Positions 43,923 to 56,219 of a stretch of 64,000 nt of DNA are shown piece by piece; the first letter of the stretch is position 1; each line of letters begins with the position of its first letter. The stretch covers positions 62,001-126,000 of the forward strand of contig JAVYIG010000108.1 in assembly GCA_035222895.1 (NCBI GenBank). Direction: 5' to 3'. The notes under the pieces were generated by a model. That model searched no databases. It was not told where the DNA came from and saw nothing but the letters and a program-made list of their open reading frames with translations. This DNA comes from Strongylocentrotus droebachiensis. Its lineage: Eukaryota; Echinodermata; Echinoidea; Camarodonta; Strongylocentrotidae. Made by a program: the position numbers and the translations under genes.

Positions 43923-46600
43923 CCTCCCACTTTTCAACACCACCATCCCCTTGACCTTAATGTACTCTGATACCCACAAAGTTAGAATTTTATAAGTATT
44001 TTTTTTATTTCTGTTCATTGAATGATTGTGACAATATGGTTTACTCGCAATATAGATAAAGTTTATATTTTCTAACAAGTAGTATGGATCAATCTCTGGT
44101 ACTCTTTAGATTGAGCAATAAAGTTCTGAGAGAATAAAAACTTTACATATTCACAATAAATCATTTTCTCACAATCACTTCATGAAAAGGGGTAACAGAA
44201 TTTTATTTGAACCTCATGGGTGACAGAATATATCCCTTAATCGAATCACATCTCAATTCCACACTCTGCATAACGTTTTCACGCCACCTGCGTCTTCATA
44301 CGTATGCACGATTCGGGCATATAATATTTTACTATTTTTCTATTATATCTTATATTTCATATTTATATTTATATTTATCCTATTTTATTTTGCCTATTGC
44401 CTATAGTTAAAAGACATTAGTCTGCCCTACAACACAAATGCAGTCAAGGGAAGAGAAAGTTGATGACAGCGAATAATATGTTTAATGCCATTTTTTAATT
44501 TACATGTCAGTTTGGTTATTGCTATTATTGTTATCATTGTTATTATTGTTGTACTTTCTTTGTATCCTCAAATGTATATATTGTTTATGTTGCTTGTATA
44601 TGTATGTCACTCGCCATTGGAGGACGATTTTCAGTATTTTTTAAAATCAGACAATAAATGATCTCGAATGTTGAACGTACAAGTTTATATATATATATAT
44701 ATATTTTTTAATATCTAACGAAATACAAAATATGTAATGGTGAATTGAATTCTAAAGGATTTTTATTTCAACTGTTTTTATTATTACTGTTCTACATCTT
44801 GGTTTCGTTTATTTGCTGTGTATTCTTTTGTTTTTAAATGTTTGTATATTATCGTGTTTTATATGTATTTACCAAAAAAATGTATAGACAGGGTCTCTTG
44901 AAGAGCAATACCCGATATTGCAAGGGTCACCCTGAATAAAAAAATCCTGACCTCTGTTCAGGAAATGATTCTGACAATATGTGAAAGTTATTATATAACA
45001 AGAAAATAAAACTATTAGCAAGAATTTAATCATGATTACAATATGTGCAATATGCTGTGCTATCACACGAGCTGCCTATTCAATATAGTTATAATCAATG
45101 TTAATTTTGCCAGTTTGCTAATTCGTTTGTTTTCCTCTCTCGATCTATTGCATCATGAGGTCTATTCTTTTTAATATATATCAATTTTCATTTTTTATTT
45201 TCAATTCCGAAGTTTAACTTTATAACTGTTACACTATTTTATTTCATTTCATATTTGTATTTAATAATTATTATATTATGTTATTTATGACGCTCGTTAC
45301 ATTTGTTTTCATGTATTGTATTCAATTGATTTTAAATCCGCTCTTCTTTTGCTGTTGCAATTGTTTAATTTGTATTGCGTTTCTGTATTCTGTATTTTTT
45401 TTTTTTTTTTAATGTATCCACGGACTTACAAAATAACTGCCATTTGCTGAAAACAAGTGATCCGTGTTGAAATGAAATAAAATGAAATGAAATGAAATAA
45501 ATTGAAATAGTGATAAGTCTTGTCCATCTTTCCGAATATTTTGCCCGTCTTAGTCCATGTTCTCTCTTCATCTCCTGCTCCTTGTTCTATTTCTTTTACT
45601 CAAGCTCCCTCTCTCAACATTTCACGTTCTCGTTCATTCTTTCCTATTCTCTCTTTTTCTTACTTTATACATCTCTAGTTTTCTACATTTTTACCTCCTC
45701 GGTTCCCAGCTTTTGTTTTTCATAGAATTGTATGAGCTACTAAGATATAAACTTCTTCTTGTATGCTATTGTATAGATCATATTTATGGAATACTACTGA
45801 ATTTCTTTATTGTAGCCAAGACATGTTCGTTTGTTGTAACCTCTGTTGGCGAGTCTCTAGGGTTTAGTGATGTTGCCATCTACTTGTACTCGTGATTCTT
45901 AAAGGGTAATCCAACCTTGGCAATAAGTTCATTTCTATAAAATCAGAACAAATAAGAGAATAAAAATGGCGAAAATTTGGAAAAATAACGGACCAATAAT
46001 AACAAATGAGTGATTGTTTGAAACAATAGATCGCTAAATCTATGCGAATCTTAGATTGGCAATTTTGTCACTGAATTGTGGAGTAGTCATGTCGTGTATT
46101 AACATTTCAATAATGTGTGTTGCCTCTGGCACACAAATTATAGGGAGGGCGGAGAACTAAATTTGAAAAATTGTTTGATGCACTACTCCTAATACAACCC
46201 CCCTATAAACTTTATAATTTGCACTGAAATTTTGCCGGTAATTTGATAAAATGTGAAACTGGTGCCTGGCCTCCGAAATTCTCCGCAGTTGAAAAGCAGC
46301 TCGGAGCATGGAACCTCAAAGCCTAGTGGAATGTTACGCTTCCAATTGTTGCGCTTTAGAACTCACACATACGTTTGAATAAATTACAAGAGTTTCCACT
46401 CCTTCTCTATCACCTCCCTGATGGAATCCACGATTCGTTCAGAATCTGTCTAAAAAAGTTTGTTGCCCTCAGCTATTATTAGGCAAAAGTTCGTTCACCT
46501 GAACTATAAGATCACGCAGTCTAAACCTTGATGGTTGTAATAATGACTACACACAGGGAAGGTGAAGACAAGGCTAGCCATTAAGGTTTAGGACGAATTT
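43923..46600. other. FAH-B 3' flank and insertion, no further gene seen
   Basis: AATAAA occurs at 44117 and 44133 but within repeat-like sequence shared with 5820-5945 and 17790-17900. A tail of TGAAATGAAATAAAATG at about 45470-45510 looks like a LINE 3' end. From about 45540 to 45900 the sequence resembles the FAH-C 3' flank at 53710-54195 (TCTGTTGGCGAGTCTCTA, GATTCTTAAAGG). This suggests ~1.6 kb of inserted DNA between stop and original 3' UTR. Confidence 0.5.
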
Positions 46601-46604
46601 TTTT

Positions 46605-47060
46605 CGAACAGTCCTCACAAAGATGAACGAAGATAGCAGAAAGTGAACTTATCTGATCTGGAATTGCCTAATTTGTCACCATTACAAGACCACATCTTTT
46701 CAGGAGCTTTGAGATTTTCTGGCTGACCCGATGTACGTGGAGTCGACACGTATGTAAACACCGACATTCTATTGCTATTGTAGGGCTATATATAGCTTGA
46801 TTGATTTTATTTCGTTGTTTTTATACATTTTTGAGGCGCACCCTATCACTGGATTTCGGAGGGGTGAGTGTGTTTTGTTTGTATCTAGCTTTTCAATTTT
46901 TGGGGTCTATATCAACGGAGCATTGGATGGGGAGTATATGCCGCGGGTGAGCTATTGCTGAATGCGTCTCTGTTATTATCTTTCAACACAAAGTATGATG
47001 ATCATGTAGAAAGAACAAGTTTTGTTTGATTAAAATGGACGCTTGAATTGAATATGTCTA
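46605..47060 (+). promoter_or_regulatory. FAH-C upstream region conserved with FAH-B
   Basis: It matches 29945-30178 and 31143-31385 upstream of FAH-B, but here the two blocks are nearly contiguous. This shows the arrangement before the B-side MITE insertion. It is a likely location for promoter and 5' UTR exon; no individual site is assigned. Confidence 0.45.
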
Positions 47061-47995
47061 GACGGCATGAACGAGGAAGCAAGTTGGCTCAGCCGGAAAA
47101 ATGTCTGCCTGTGGAACCAAACATCGCCAGACGCCGGTCACGTTCGAATCCAACCCAGGTGGATGACTGAAGCCTGCGTTGTGTGTTAACGTGCCCCTCC
47201 CCTGTGTCGTGGACACGGGCTATGATATTGTGTGAAACACTCCGTCCCTCGGATATGACGTGAAATGGAGGTCCCATGTAGAGGAGAGTCACCACCTTTG
47301 CACGTTAAGAACCCAATGTTAAGAATGTTAAGAACCCCTCCCTACAAGAGTAGGGGGAAACTCCGGTGGAGTGGTCCACCTGCACACCCCCGATCAGTTA
47401 TACCAGGAGGAGAGACCCGAAGGTCACGATATGTCTAGTGTAACCAATGCTTGTTTTTCAACAGTTTGGTAGGCCAGTGTTTAACGCTGAATACATCTCT
47501 GTTATTTATCTTTCATCACAAAGTATAATGATCATGTAATTGAAAGAACAAGTTTTGTTCGATTGAAATGGACGCTTGAATTGAATATGTCTAGGCGACA
47601 TGAACGAGGAAGCAAGTTGGCTCAGCCGGTAAACCGTCTGCCTGTCGAAACAAACATCGTCATGTTCGAATCCAACCCGGTCGATCAGACGGATGACTGA
47701 AGCCTGCGTTATATGTTAACGTGCTCCTCCCCTGTTTCATAGACACAGGCTATGTTAAGTGGAAAACACTCCGTCCCTCGAATAGGACGTTAAATGGAGG
47801 TCCCGTGTAGAGGAGAGTCATTACCTTTGCACGTTAAGAACTCACTGCACCATTCGTATAAGAGCGGGGGGGGGGGGGGTGGACCCCGGTGCATTGGTCC
47901 ACCTGTACACCCGCAATCAGTTATACCAGGGGGAGAGACCCGAGGGTTACAGTGATTCAGTACGCTTTTGGCCTCCCAGGCACAGACGACGCCAA
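46960..47995 (+). repeat. two tandem ~515-bp blocks carrying SINE heads
   Basis: CTTTCAACACAAAGTATGATG through CCCCTCCCTACAAGAG recurs from about 47480 on. Each block contains a tRNA-like head (GCAAGTTGGCTCAGCCGG; B-box-like CGTTCGAATCCAACC) at about 47085 and 47605, and a body ATGGAGGTCCCRTGTAGAGG. The second block contains a G homopolymer (47866-47879). Confidence 0.65.
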
Positions 47996-47999
47996 ACAT

Positions 48000-49002
48000 T
48001 TAATGATAATAATTATTCTATTCATGAATAACTCATAAATCACACATTTGCATGATCACAGAAAATGCGTGGGATAATGATTTTTGCTCTTTTCAGGACA
48101 TCAACAATGAAGGATTCTTTAATACAATGATTATGAATCAAACTCAAACTGTTGAAAAACATGCATTGGTTAACCTTGACATATCGTGAGTTCCAAAGGA
48201 TATACACAAAATAATACAATTCAACCTTTTAATGTTGTAAAGAAACGAAACAAGAAATGGAGCATGTTTTTTTACAATCACGCACCCACGCATGCAGACA
48301 CGTACTATATTCTTTGTTACAGCAGTGATCGTGCCAGAAAAGTACAATCTAGGCCTCCTTGATGTTATTCTCAAACAGAATGTCCATTAAATTTTGTCAC
48401 TGCATATTTTGTATAAACTGAAAATCTCAACCAAAAGAGAATCGCTCTTAAAATTCTGGCCAACACTGCATAGCCTATAGATTAGAGGAGCGCTTTTCCA
48501 CTGATCTCTACGTCTGTTTACAAAATATAGCTGTAGTATTATGTAAGTATTTTAATGGGCGAGATTTTTACTTGTCGAGTTGTAAAAGAATAGCATCACA
48601 ATTTCATGAAAATTTACCACTTAAAACCGTTTATGGAAGGGCTTTCCCATTTGCTATTGATCAGCATGGGTTACTTCACAAATGCGCCACAGTTGATGAT
48701 TTTAGACAAAAGTGCACAATTGTTCAGCCATGCCGTCGTACTAATATTAATACCCACACAAGTGTCAATGGGTACCTGGTAATGCTAGGGTAATAATAAT
48801 TATTGCAGGGCACGCATGAAGAGCAGTTTTAATACCGGTGTGGCTACCTTGGGTAAATACAACGCAGTAATAGTTGCAATACAATTTACACTCACGTCTA
48901 TAACTACCTCGTTTATGATTTCCCCTGGTCTATTCATATTTTTGGGGTCCCCTTTTTTAATTGTTATTTGTTCATTTTCTTTTTTTCAATTTTTAGAGAA
49001 GC
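48000..49002. other. region immediately upstream of FAH-C exon 1
   Basis: No gene recognised. A SINE tail (GTGTCAATGGGTACCTGGTA) lies at about 48762. A T-rich tract leads to the acceptor just before exon 1. Confidence 0.4.
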
Positions 49003-52000
49003 ATGATGGCTGAACCAGGTAGAATCGGCAAATTTGTCTCGCTACTCGCCCGAATCAGAACAGCTACACTTGTAGGACTGGGCACTCTTCTTACAGCGCT
49101 ACTAGCTACTGGATTAAGAGGTACAATTTCGATATTTTAGTCTTAATCTTATCATTTAAGGTGTAACCTTATCCATAGGTGTCTGGGGGGGGGGGGGGGG
49201 TGGAGGGGGCTGACGTCTACTGTCCAATTTTTTTTTCTTTTCCGTTTTGAATTTTTTCTTTTTTTGTGCACGATTTTCATGAGAGGAGACGCGATGGCTC
49301 AGTGGTAGAGCAGTGGTATCGTAACCGGGACTCGAACCTACGCGCATGACGAAAGTCGTAAGAGACAGGCGACGATCCAATTGCGCCTCCCGTCTATCTC
49401 TCTCTCTCTTTCTCTCTCTATCTCCCCTCTTGAAGTGACTATTACCGTAATGTAAATGTAAAAACACCCCCATTCTGATAAACATTCATGATCGTTATAT
49501 GAATGGTAATTGAAAAAAGGCATACATTATGTAATGATCTCATATATATACCGCGCAATGCAATGTAAATACAGAAGGGTGACACCGTTTGGCTTGCAAT
49601 GATATCAAGATAACCAAGTTTCTAGCTGAATGTGACCTCAACATATTTTGAAAGACCAGGCCATGGTTATTTGCATGTACACAACTGTGATGATTGCCTG
49701 TAGATACGGGTAGATAAGACGAGACAAAAGGTAACTACTGGACAAGATTGCAAATCGTCAGGGGAATATATCGTATATCTTATCTTATATAAATTATGTC
49801 TTATGAATTTGTTGCAGAAAGTATCTCACATTTCCATGATTGACATAATTATCTTGACGGTCGAAGGGATAGTAAAATACCATCGCCCGTTTTATTTCCA
49901 TTTTCAGATTAATCCACACCCAAATATACAGTGCAGTACATACACAAAATTCCACAGGTTCCTACTAAAAATACTTGTATATATAATTATGTAAATAATT
50001 GTGCTATAATGAATTCATAACTCAAATAGGCAATATGAAAATGAGCAGGAAAAAAAAACTTTTAAAAGGCCACAGGCATGACAGGGGCTTTGTAAAGCGA
50101 GTCCTCTTAAAAATACTCTCGTTGCGAGTGAAATGTATGTAATTAATTTAAATTTATTCATACATTGCATAGAACATGTGTAAGGCAGGAATAAATACAT
50201 TTTATCTATAAAACAGCAACAAAACATCCCCCGGAAACAAAACAAACTAACAAATAAAACATATATGTCTACGCGGAATACATGATAAACCCTGTTCTTA
50301 TCACATACTTAGGAGACTGGTTACTTATGTACGTCCAAGTCAAGAGACTCTGGCAGGGGGATACCACACGGGGAACAATCTCTCAACAGACTTCCTTCGA
50401 CATCGACAACGTGACCAATCATGATTTCGTAGGATTCGGTGGATATTACATGAAGGTATGTAATCTTGCAACATCGATCGTTTCTTAAAGACCGTCAATA
50501 CTACTGGACCAGAAAGGATTAGACCACATAGCAAGGTCACTGACAGGTGGCTATCTCATTCATTCAGCTCTCAACTAAGATTAGAAAAAGAGGTTCATGG
50601 GGGACCAACAGGCACCGATTGGGGAAGTTTTCTATATAGAGGAAGCAAGTAGCTACAAGTAGGACAGTGGGACTTTAAAGGAGCTGTGCGAAGATTTAAA
50701 AAGAAACTTACTTTATTTATTTTCATTATTGCAAAGGCGAAACTTTGATTGGAAAATGTAATCAAAATTCAATGCTTGGAAACATTCGAAGTAATGATTA
50801 TTATCAATTAAAAAAAAAAAACGGTTAAATTCAGCCCGGCATAGCACCTGAAGAGCTTTCCGCACGCTGCTGAGATGTATGACATCACAGGTTAGGCATG
50901 ATTTGCACAAGAAATGTTTTTGGAAGATATTATTTTCTTTCATAGCTCTCATCGAAGATATCTTGTTCATGGATTGATCAAGGGAACATTACATGATGCA
51001 ATATAATTGAAGCTTGTATGGTATCCATGCTAAGAAACGTTTATGATCTTTGCTTGAGTCTTACCTCACAGTGAAGTCAATAATACAAATAAACTTTTCC
51101 AAATTACAATCCATTTCTTGCAACTTTAGACTATCAAAACACGAATGATTGATCACTGTTATTTTTTTCTTCTATTTATAATCGTTCCCCATCTATTACA
51201 TTTTTGACAGGATGTAGGATTTTATCTTCTGCAATCTTTCACTGGAGCTTTTCTCATCTTTTATGGCGTTGGTGGCTACTTGAAATGGTACTACTACATC
51301 CAACGTCGTGAGAGGGCAGCAGACTGGAAATGTCAACCGGATCGGTTTTTACAACCCGAGGATGACCGGTTAGAATTTTGGTTGGGATCGCTTAACATGG
51401 CAATAGGTTCACTGTTATCGGGTAAGAATACCGAGGCATAAACTCAAATGGTCACCCATTCGCTTTAGAGGAACTTCCATCACTCCTGCTCTAAGAGACA
51501 AACAAAAGAGGATATGGATTTAATTGGTCTAATGGCCGGCTCTTTGTCTTTAACTCTTTAAACCGATTCTGATAATCCCGGTTCAAAAAATGAGTTGCTT
51601 GTTGAGGACGATGACTTTAAAAGTCGGTCCCCGATGCAAATAATCATTTTTCAGTTTTAAACGTCTGTAAAAAGCCGTAAGTCTCATTTTGATTAAAATT
51701 AATTTACAATTCGATTATAATCTTCATCTAATGCTCTGCTTGCTTCTTCAAGGAATTTTAGTAACCTACATCATGAATGGCGGCGAGACGAAACTGTATT
51801 ACAGCATCAAAGACTATGGGTGGGTCTACCTTCTCCTGTCCATTCCAATCAACTACCTGTACAATGAAGCATCTACATACTATTCCCACCGAATGATGCA
51901 TCATCCGATCTTTTATCGTCATCACAAGGTTCATCATCGCTTCAAATCTCCTACCCCCTGGTCAGCTGCTGCCATGCATCCCTATGAATTTATGATCTTC

Positions 52001-53709
52001 CAGTTTCTCCTCGAGATACCCATCTTCCTGGTCCCGTTGCACGCAGGTAATCAACTCTATTGCGTGGTCGTGATGTTACAGAATTAGCCAATCAGAATGC
52101 ATTATTTTACGATCAAATGATGATACCTTGATCTGATTGGATAATCATAATAATCAACTGCACAATAAGATGCGATCAAACGCGACTCTAAACTTAAATG
52201 CGACCTAACATTCAAACAACCAATCTTTATTTCGGTTCTAGAACACCTACCCCCTGGACATCCACCCCGGATAACCACCCCAAGTCAACTACCCCTTCGG
52301 ACAACTACCTCCTAGGGCGACTACCCCTAGGGACAACTAACCCCCGGACAACTACCCCTGGACAACTATCCCCTACGACAACAATCCACTTGGACAACTA
52401 CCCCTGGACAACTATCCAAGTTGTCTCAGGGGGTAGTTGTCCGGGGGTAGATGTCCTGGGGGTAGTTGCCCGGGGGGAATCGTCCTAGAGGGTGGTTGTC
52501 CTAGTGGGTAGTTGGCTGGGGTTGGTTATCCGGGGTGGATGTCCAGGGGTTAGGTGTCCGGATACGCATTTTTGGGGAGGTACTTTTGATTTCTGGAGCT
52601 GCGCTTGATGCAGGTGGACCGCTACACCGAGATTTCCCCTACTATTTATTATAATTCGTGTTGAAGTTTTTCTTATTCTCATCGTCATCAGTAACTGTAT
52701 TGATTAAAAAAAAAAAAAAAACTTAATTTATATATTTTACATGCTTGAAAGGAGGGATATTAAATCTGAAAACATTATTATAAAAATTGCAATAGTTTAA
52801 CTACATTACTGACAACTGAACAAATTTGACACTTTGAACATTATTGAAGGACTATTTGTGTCATGCTTTAGTAACCGTCCTATCAAATTGTCAAGATGTA
52901 TAGTTGTACACTTCCTTTGTGCATTTTTCATAAAGGTGTATTCTTGTTCTGGCTGATATACGGATACTACTACGGCATCCTTGCACACTCGGGCATTGAC
53001 CTCCACTCGATGTTACCATGGCAACCAAGTGTCATCTTCCATGACGACCATCACAAGTAATTACGATTATCTCTTAAAATATTGTTCCATAGATTTCTGT
53101 TAATTCTGGGCCCCGTTTGCATTAAACATACCACTGATGGTACCTTTGCAGTCGATATGAACAACCATGGCAGCATCAACATAAAATGCACTGTTTCACT
53201 ACCAAAATGTTGATATAGTGGCATGATCTTCAATCATTATTCAAAAATTAAAATAGATGTTAAAAGTCTGGTTTGTTTGAATGTATTTTATATGTATATG
53301 AAGTTAATTCTCGTGTTATCGATAGTAATGTCACCCTATTATTCTTAGAAAAGCTAAGAGTGTTTTATTTTTCGTTATGAGTTTCCTTTGTAGGGATCCT
53401 TACGAAGCGAACCCTACAAACCTACCTTTGAATGACATCGGAACTATGTCTTTAAAGCGATGTGAGAATGTGTCAAAATATGTTTTCTTTAATAAAATAA
53501 TTATTACTTATCTCTTGAAACTGTTTCTACATTTCTTTTTTCTTCATAGGTACTTCCATTGTAATTTTGGAGTGAATACGATGATATTTGACAGGCTTCA
53601 TGGCACACTGCGTAAAAACAACAGATTTTACTCAGAAACAACATTCGGTGGGAAGGGCGCCCCCATACATGATCCTACAGCAGCCAGAGTCACTGATAAA
53701 TATTCGTAG
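49003..53709 (+). CDS. fatty acid hydroxylase/sterol desaturase family protein (FAH-C)
   Basis: Coding exons 49003-49120, 50313-50455, 51211-51421, 51753-52046, 52936-53056 and 53550-53709 join to 348 codons plus TAG. Phases are 1,0,1,1,2, identical to its paralogues. The histidine boxes HRMMH, HKVHH and HDDHH are present. Compared with A and B, one residue is missing between boxes 1 and 2 (FYRHHKVHH against LYRRYHKLHH). The start MMAEPGRIGK and the preceding AG acceptor mirror FAH-B. The end TDKYS lacks a KKXX signal. Similarity with FAH-B extends into introns 1, 4 and 5, so the pair duplicated more recently than A split off. An AATAAA lies at 53914. It is a predicted multi-pass membrane di-iron oxygenase acting on a sterol or lipid; the substrate is not determinable here. 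Confidence 0.9.
49283..49370 (+). mobile_element. SINE in FAH-C intron 1
   Basis: Head GACGCGATGGCTCAGTGGTA with B-box-like GGGACTCGAACC. It matches the truncated remnant in FAH-B intron 1 at 31862, and so is a shared ancestral insertion. Confidence 0.65.
50484..50686 (-). repeat. TTAA-type short repeat, copy 5
   Basis: It starts CTTAAAGACCGTCAATACTA and ends GACAGTGGGACTTTAAAGG, the reverse complement of the copy at about 3205-3405. It lies 28 bp after the FAH-C exon 2 donor. Confidence 0.65.
52236..52560. repeat. large foldback of degenerate GGACAACTACCCC repeats
   Basis: The left arm (about 52243-52410) is a loose array of GGACAACTACCCC units. The right arm (about 52416-52555) is its complement (GGGGGTAGTTGTCC units). 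The two would form a long imperfect hairpin. The outer left end is GGTTCTAGAACACCTACCCC. It lies in FAH-C intron 4 and is absent from the matching FAH-B intron. Confidence 0.75.
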
Positions 53710-56219
53710 TCTCCCGCTTCTTGTTCTCTCTGTCTCCCTTTCTCTCCATCCTCTCCTCTTACTGTACATCCACCTCGATACTTCACTTTCTCCCTCTTTC
53801 TTTCCTGCTCTCTCTCTCTATTTCTTTATCACTCACTATCTCTCGTTTTCTATATGTTCATGTCCTCGGTTCCCTTTTTTTCTTCTCATAGCAATGTTTG
53901 GGCTGCTATAAGAAATAAACGTCTTTTATGTAGGCTATTGTATCGCTTAGATTTGTGAAATACTGAATTTCTGTATCGCAGTCAAGACACTGGAGTGGAC
54001 TAAAACTGCAAGAGTGCACCGGAATGGCAGAAGATAGAGTAAAATGGAGAGATGTTGCAATCAACCTCCGAACCGGGAGAAGATACTTAGATAGATAGAT
54101 AGTCAAGACATGTAGGCTATGTTTGTTGTAGGCTCTGTTGGCGAGTCTCTAATTGTTCATTTCCGTTTCCACTTACTTGTTCTCATGATTCTTAAAGGCA
54201 GTGTATTCTACAGACACTACTTCAGATTTAAGTATACGATGTGTCGACAGCCATGTCCCATTATGCATCACCGACTGCATGAAGCGCGCGTGATGATGCT
54301 TGGGTATAGGTACTACTCTGAACTCTACGTAGTGTTATAGTTCAGTGGTAGGAACCGGAAATCGCTCTATGTATGCTTTAACCGATAGATGGCGCAATTA
54401 CAGCAGCGTAGCCGGAGCCATCTATACACAGAGTTTGGCCAACCCGGTTCGAGTTGGAGACAATATGGCGACTACTGCTATGTTGGAGTTGGACAAGCAG
54501 AAAACAAAAGAATAAACGCCATGTTGTGACCCAGTGAAACCAAGTTGACCAAACTCTGTGATGGATGACTCTGAGCGTTGCGATGTTGGTAGAATACCCT
54601 GCCTTTAAAAATATAGCTAAGAGGAGTGTGTTTAGTGTTTTTGTTTTTTGAAATGTTGAATTTTTTTGAAAATGAATTAAAATCCAAATTAGTGAATGAG
54701 AATATGCCAGGTGAACGAAAGAAAATAAATGATATTTCATTAACCACGCATTTTCCTGATCGAAATTTAATAAATCAACATAATGTACATTGTATATATA
54801 GCATCTGATTATAGTCGAAAATGTTTTCCTTTTCTACAGCTACTTCTATCATCAAAGGTTCTTAACATTCAAAGCACAAGCTCTGAAATGATAGATCACG
54901 TTTACAAATTATAGTTTAAAAATAGCACATAGTCAAAGAAACATTTTGGGAGCGTGCAAGTAATGTAATAGAATAACAAAGTGAATGATATTTACTTCAA
55001 TGACCAGTGAAAATATTAAGTTCGAAACTAATCCCATTGCTGTATCTTCTTGAAAGATGAAGTAATTGATTTTTAAAGTACACTATAAATATTGGCACTA
55101 ACTAGTTGGTAACAAACTTGTCTTTCTTTAAGGTTCCAACCCAGTGATTATAGTACAATGCGTGATTTTTATCTTAAAAGAATAATAATAACTTTTAAGA
55201 AAAAACGATCGAGTGCAAATAATTGTGTTTTTCATATGTGAGGTACTGTTCATTTTCATATTGTACTCAAAATGGGTTTCTACTCTTTTGAACAACATTT
55301 AAATGTATAATAAAGTTGTGCATTTAATTACAAATCAGTCAGTGAAAGTGGTGTTTTGTTATCATGACGTCACAATCGGTTTAAAATTAATGTTTAAACC
55401 AGGAAAAAGGTAACAGTTATGTGTATTTGTGAATGAGCATAACAATCATTTAGTGAAGATATAGTTGTAGTTGATACGGCCAACTTCTAGGCCATTTGAA
55501 ACTGACAAAGTGAACGCAACATCTTCACATTAAACCGGCTTTATACGTTATACTTCAAGCTAACTTGCCCATGTGACTAAATGTCAATCGCTGGCCTTTT
55601 TACGAATTCTATTCAATATTGTTCTCGTATTACAAAGTTTCGGGTCGAGACACAAGTATTTGTAGCCTGGCTGTAGGTTCTACAGAAAGTGTCGAGTAAA
55701 CTGGACTCAAAAGATAAGCAATAACTGGATGTATTTCACAAACGCTACGCCCGACACTTCGGGATTTATGGCTTGATTAGTCACGAAGTTCGTGTAATCC
55801 GAAGACGCGAAGATCCGCTGGAACGAAGTAAGCCTCCCCTAGTCAATGCCAACAATAACATTCCTGGGCCTTACCGACACAGTTGACTAACGGAAGATCT
55901 TCTTCCCCTCTTTGTCGTGTCACAACACTTCTCCGCCACACACATCATAGACCAAAACTTTGTGTTAATCCCGAAGATTCAGTGATTCTTCTGTCTCATA
56001 TAACAGAGTTAAGAAGGTGCTTTATTATATCTTCCTGCAGTTTAATTCAGTGTATTCATCAAGGATATGCCTCGATCCCGCTCCTGCATCAGGAACCTGC
56101 ATTCTCCAACTCCTTTGTTCAGGAGGTATAAAGACCTCGTGCTTCACTCTAACGATCGCGATGACGAGTCTTCTATACTGCGAAGCGTCTTCAATAAAGG
56201 AAACAATTTCATAGCAACG
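53710..56219. other. intergenic between FAH-C and the homeobox gene
   Basis: It contains the FAH-C 3' UTR (AATAAA 53914), the nested MITE at 54194-54606 and about 1.2 kb of unremarkable AT-rich DNA. TTTATT at 56021-56026 is an AATAAA on the minus strand, about 195 nt after the homeobox stop. The two genes converge tail to tail. Confidence 0.5.
54194..54606. mobile_element. MITE (AAAGGCAG ends) with a nested second MITE
   Basis: The outer ends AAAGGCAGTGTATTCTACAG and GTAGAATACCCTGCCTTT are inverted. At about 54414-54588 a copy of the CAGAGCCATCTATACACAGA element sits inside it. An uninterrupted outer copy is at 57470-57655. Confidence 0.65.
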
